Shown: positions 53,518 to 56,777 of the stretch, piece after piece
Position numbering within the stretch: position 1 is the stretch's first letter
Layout: the number at the start of each line of letters is the position of its first letter
Source: Beijerinckiaceae bacterium
Lineage (GTDB): Bacteria > Pseudomonadota > Alphaproteobacteria > Rhizobiales > Beijerinckiaceae
Length of the DNA stretch: 56,777 nt
Assembly (NCBI GenBank): GCA_947453205.1
Contig: CANGFT010000022.1
Span: 1-56,777, forward strand
Reading direction: 5' to 3'
Notes under the pieces: generated by a model
What the model was told of the DNA's origin: nothing
What the model saw: the letters and a program-made list of their open reading frames with translations, nothing else
Database searches by the model: none
Made by a program: the position numbers and the translations under genes

Positions 53518-54174
53518 ATGTCGAACGAAGCAAGTCCTCGCAGAATCGGGTTTCCCGCCGCCCTGATCGTCGCGCTCGTCGCCGGCGCCGGCGTCCTATA
53601 CGGGATTTACGGCCGCGCCGGCAAGGAAACTGCGCCGGGCGTCTGCATGGCGGCGGCGGCCCGCGCGCAGGAGATCGCTCCGCTTGCCCGCGGGCAGGTG
53701 GCCTCGCTCGCGGTTTCGAAGACCCCGCGCGAGGCGACCCCCATCGCCTTTTCGGGGCCGCAGGGGGAAGCGCTGACGCTGGCTGCGTTCAAAGGACGCA
53801 CCGTGCTCTTGAACCTTTGGGCGACCTGGTGCGTCCCCTGCCGTGAGGAGATGCCCTCCCTCGACCGGCTTCAGGCCGCATTGGGCGGTCCAGATTTCGA
53901 GGTCGTCGCCGTGAACATCGACACCACGCGCCTTGAGCGCCGACAGTCCTTCCTTAGGGAGGCGGGGGTCGAAAAGCTGGCGTTTTACGCCAATCCGACG
54001 GCTGACGTCTTCCAGATCCTCAAGAAGGCGGGCAAGGTCGTGGGCCTTCCCACGACCCTCCTGATCGACCCCGAGGGCTGTGAGATCGGGGTCATGCCGG
54101 GCCCCGCCGACTGGGCTTCGCAGGATGCGGTCAAGCTTCTGTCAGGGGCCCTCGGGAGGCGGCCTGCGGGCTGA
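53518..54174 (+). CDS. tlpA: TlpA-family thiol:disulfide oxidoreductase
   Basis: 218 residues. An N-terminal anchor ([20 protein letters not shown]) then a periplasmic thioredoxin fold with redox CVPC (105-108, [15 protein letters not shown]), insert [13 protein letters not shown] with the cis-proline. Reduces periplasmic disulfides, for example for cytochrome oxidase copper-centre assembly. Placement next to argH is typical of the Hyphomicrobiales. Confidence 0.92.
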   Translation: MSNEASPRRIGFPAALIVALVAGAGVLYGIYGRAGKETAPGVCMAAAARAQEIAPLARGQVASLAVSKTPREATPIAFSGPQGEALTLAAFKGRTVLLNLWATWCVPCREEMPSLDRLQAALGGPDFEVVAVNIDTTRLERRQSFLREAGVEKLAFYANPTADVFQILKKAGKVVGLPTTLLIDPEGCEIGVMPGPADWASQDAVKLLSGALGRRPAG

Positions 54175-54262
54175 GCGGGCGCGTTCGGCGCCAGCGCAAG
54201 CGTTGCGCGAAAGCTCAACTTCCATTAGTGAGGCCGGGCATTTCGCCAAAGAGGGAAACCAG

Positions 54263-54676
54263 ATGGCCGAGCTCGATACTCGCCCTGTCAATCCGGCGCT
54301 GAACAGGCCCCTATCCCCGCATCTGGGCATTTATCGCCCGATGCTCACCATGATGATGTCGATCACGCACCGAATCACCGGCGCAGCGCTCTATGCGGGC
54401 ACGCTGCTTCTGGCCTGGTGGCTGCTCGCCGCCGCGACCGACGCCAGGAGCTTCGAGACCGCTTCCTGGTTCCTGGCCTCGCCCATCGGTCGGCTGATCC
54501 TGTTCGGCTTCACCTGGTCCCTGTTCCACCATCTCATGGGCGGCCTGCGCCATTTCATCTGGGATCTGGGCCGCGGCATGGATCATCCCGAGCGCGAATA
54601 TCTCGCGCAGGCCACGGTGATCGGCGGCGTCGTCCTGACGGTCCTCGTCTGGATCGCCGCCTATATGGTTCGCTGA
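54263..54676 (+). CDS. sdhC: Succinate dehydrogenase cytochrome b556 subunit
   Basis: 137 residues from ATG 54263, behind AGAGGG. Three membrane helices; family motif SITHRITG (33-40) and heme-ligand region HHLMGGLRH (89-97) with H90 the likely axial ligand. Membrane anchor of complex II. First gene of sdhCDA, 88 bases after tlpA. Confidence 0.93.
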   Translation: MAELDTRPVNPALNRPLSPHLGIYRPMLTMMMSITHRITGAALYAGTLLLAWWLLAAATDARSFETASWFLASPIGRLILFGFTWSLFHHLMGGLRHFIWDLGRGMDHPEREYLAQATVIGGVVLTVLVWIAAYMVR

Positions 54677-54688
54677 GGGGAAACGCTG

Positions 54689-55078
54689 ATGTCCAACACG
54701 TCCCGCATGCGCACGCCCATGGCCGAAGTCCGGCATCTGGGCTCCGCCAAATCCGGCACCAAACACGCCTGGCACATGCGCATCACCTCGGTGGCGCTGC
54801 TGCCGCTGACCATCGCTTTCGTGTGGATCGTGCTGACGCTGGTCGGCAAGGACTACAACACGGTGCGCGCGACGCTCGGCGCGCCGCTGAACGCGATCAT
54901 CATGCTGCTGTTCCTGCTGACGAGCGTCTACCATATGAAGCTCGGCATGCAGACCATCATCGAGGACTATGTCCATGGCGAGCACGCCAAGACATGGTCT
55001 TTGCTGGGCAATCTTTTCTTCAGCTTTGCGGTCGGGCTTGCGTGCGTCTACGCAATCTTGCGCATCAGCTTCGTCTGA
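54689..55078 (+). CDS. sdhD: Succinate dehydrogenase hydrophobic anchor subunit
   Basis: 129 residues with three helices (LLPLTIAFVWIVLTLVG, AIIMLLFLLTSVYHMKLGM, LFFSFAVGLACVYAILRISF). The YHMKLGMQTIIEDYVH segment contains the second heme histidine and the quinone-site motif. 12 bases after sdhC. Confidence 0.92.
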   Translation: MSNTSRMRTPMAEVRHLGSAKSGTKHAWHMRITSVALLPLTIAFVWIVLTLVGKDYNTVRATLGAPLNAIIMLLFLLTSVYHMKLGMQTIIEDYVHGEHAKTWSLLGNLFFSFAVGLACVYAILRISFV

Positions 55079-55104
55079 ACAGGCTTTCGAGGGGCTAGCA
55101 CACC

Positions 55105-56777
55105 ATGGCCAATGCAACCGGAACCACCGCGCCCGGCGTGAACGGCAGGGCCTATCCAATCACCGACCACACCTTCGACGTCGTGGTCGTCGGCGCCGGC
55201 GGCGCCGGGCTTCGCGCGACCGTCGGCTGCTCGCAGGCTGGCCTGCGCACCGCCTGCATCTCCAAGGTCTTCCCGACCCGCTCCCATACGGTGGCGGCGC
55301 AGGGCGGCATCTCCGCCTCGCTCGGCAACATGGGCCCTGACGACTGGCGCTGGCACATGTATGACACCGTGAAGGGGTCGGACTGGCTGGGCGATCAGGA
55401 CTCCATCGAATATCTCTGCCGCAACGCGCCCGAGGCCGTCTACGAGCTCGAGCATTGGGGCGTGCCCTTCTCGCGCACCGAAGAGGGCAAGATCTACCAG
55501 CGCCCCTTCGGCGGCATGACCACCAACTACGGCCAGGGCACGGCCCAGCGCACCTGCGCGGCCGCCGACCGCACCGGCCACGCCATCCTGCACACGCTCT
55601 ATGGCCAGGCCCTGCGCAACTCGACCGAGTTCTTCATCGAATATTTCGCCATCGACCTCATCATGGATCAGAGCGGGCGCTGCCTTGGCGTCGTCTGCAT
55701 CAAGATGGACGACGGCTCGATCCACCGCTTCCGCGCCAGCCAGACCATTCTGGCGACCGGCGGCTATGGCCGCGCCTATTTCTCCGCCACCTCCGCCCAT
55801 ACCTGCACGGGCGACGGCAACGCCATGGTGCTGCGCGCCGGCCTGCCGCTGCAGGACATGGAGTTCGTGCAGTTCCATCCCACGGGCATCTATGGCTCGG
55901 GCTGCCTCATCACCGAGGGCGCGCGCGGCGAAGGCGGCTATGTCACCAACAGCGCGGGCGAGCGCTTCATGGAGCGTTATGCGCCCTCCGCCAAGGATCT
56001 GGCCTCGCGCGACGTGGTCTCGCGCGCCATGACCATCGAGATCCTCGAAGGCCGCGGCGTCGGCAAGAACAAGGATCACATCTATCTCCACCTCGATCAT
56101 CTCGATCCGAAGATCCTGCACGAGCGCCTGCCCGGCATTTCGGAAAGCGCGCGCATCTTCGCGGGCGTCGATGTGACGAAGGAGCCGATCCCGGTCCTCC
56201 CGACCGTTCACTACAACATGGGCGGCATTCCCACGAACTATCATGGCGAAGTGCTGACCAAGCGCGGCGGCGATCCCGATACGATCGTCCCCGGCCTGAT
56301 GGCCCTTGGCGAAGCGGCCTGCGTCTCGGTCCACGGCGCCAACCGCCTCGGCTCGAATTCCCTCATCGATCTCGTGGTCTTCGGCCGCGCCGCCGGCCTG
56401 CGCGCCGCCGAACTCGTCACCCCCGGCGAGTCCAAGCCCAACCTTCCCTCGGACTCGGCTGATCTGGCGCTCTCGCGCCTCGACAAGTTCCGCTACGCCA
56501 AGGGCGGCACGCCGACCGCGCAGCTGCGCGACAAGATGCAGGGCACCATGCAGAACAATTGCGCGGTGTTCCGCACCGGCGAGGTTCTGGAGCAGGGCTC
56601 GAAGCTAATCCACGAGGTCTGGTCCGGCGTCGGCGACATCAACATCACCGACCGTTCGCTGATGTGGAACTCGGATCTGCTGGAGACCCTCGAATTCGAC
56701 AATCTCATCGTTCAGGCGGTGGTGACCATGGATTCGGCGGTCGAGCGCAAGGAAAGCCGCGGCGCCCACGCCCGCGA
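55105..56777 (+). CDS. sdhA: Succinate dehydrogenase flavoprotein subunit (C-terminus beyond right edge)
   Basis: 557 codons of an expected ~600, no stop before the edge. FAD-binding [12 protein letters not shown] (27-38), covalent FAD histidine H61 in [10 protein letters not shown], catalytic HPTG ([12 protein letters not shown]) and R/H in [10 protein letters not shown]. Oxidises succinate to fumarate and passes electrons to the (not visible) sdhB. ATG 55105; 26 bases after sdhD. Confidence 0.95.
   Translation, partial: MANATGTTAPGVNGRAYPITDHTFDVVVVGAGGAGLRATVGCSQAGLRTACISKVFPTRSHTVAAQGGISASLGNMGPDDWRWHMYDTVKGSDWLGDQDSIEYLCRNAPEAVYELEHWGVPFSRTEEGKIYQRPFGGMTTNYGQGTAQRTCAAADRTGHAILHTLYGQALRNSTEFFIEYFAIDLIMDQSGRCLGVVCIKMDDGSIHRFRASQTILATGGYGRAYFSATSAHTCTGDGNAMVLRAGLPLQDMEFVQFHPTGIYGSGCLITEGARGEGGYVTNSAGERFMERYAPSAKDLASRDVVSRAMTIEILEGRGVGKNKDHIYLHLDHLDPKILHERLPGISESARIFAGVDVTKEPIPVLPTVHYNMGGIPTNYHGEVLTKRGGDPDTIVPGLMALGEAACVSVHGANRLGSNSLIDLVVFGRAAGLRAAELVTPGESKPNLPSDSADLALSRLDKFRYAKGGTPTAQLRDKMQGTMQNNCAVFRTGEVLEQGSKLIHEVWSGVGDINITDRSLMWNSDLLETLEFDNLIVQAVVTMDSAVERKESRGAHAR

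Overview
The window reads as chromosome of an alphaproteobacterium, most likely order Hyphomicrobiales (Rhizobiales). Support comes from family-specific genes (DUF2125, DUF2794, DUF4167, the TIGR02302 membrane protein, the alphaproteobacterial HNH protein), from the order tlpA / argH / lptM / lysA / TIGR02302, from metX-metW, and from GC-rich DNA after about 10.3 kb. A methylotroph-type family such as Beijerinckiaceae or Methylocystaceae is possible but not proven.

Region 1, 1-7868, is foreign, AT-richer DNA. It holds a tyrosine recombinase, a set of unrecognised genes, a T4 gp44-like clamp-loader ATPase, a ribbon-helix-helix regulator coupled to a 55-residue protein, a tyrosine phosphatase, a protein with a uracil-DNA-glycosylase-like motif layout, and a DUF6641-like protein. 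It ends at 7824-7868 in the 3' half of a tRNA-Gly(GCC) gene, which is the expected scar of an integrative element. The intact tRNA and left end should lie beyond position 1. Six copies of the 14-bp palindrome GTTCC-N4-GGAAC are scattered over 2.4-8.2 kb.

Region 2, 7869-10330, is more accessory DNA. It carries the second copy of a roughly 1-kb direct repeat (5144-6155 and 8060-9069), each copy with one phosphatase gene and each ending inside a relic of the DUF6641-like gene. It also has a ribbon-helix-helix gene facing a small unknown gene across three TGTTATCA-type repeats. No phage structural genes or conjugation machinery are visible.

Region 3, 10331-56777, is mostly housekeeping. An EF-hand protein and a secreted protein overlap at 10.3-12.6 kb. 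Then follow ppa, ftsEX and plsC; a chorismate mutase-hisC-arogenate/prephenate dehydrogenase operon for aromatic amino acids; metX-metW and a trans-sulfuration enzyme for methionine; uppP for the lipid carrier of cell-wall synthesis; the chaperones clpB and htpG, the latter with a good heat-shock promoter candidate; prmC; a lipoprotein-release-type ABC transporter divergent from a tesA-like esterase; a fatty-acid oxidation and electron-transfer set (3-hydroxybutyryl-CoA dehydrogenase, etfBA); a cobalamin adenosyltransferase; lysA and argH; and the sdhCDA start of the succinate dehydrogenase operon, cut by the right edge.
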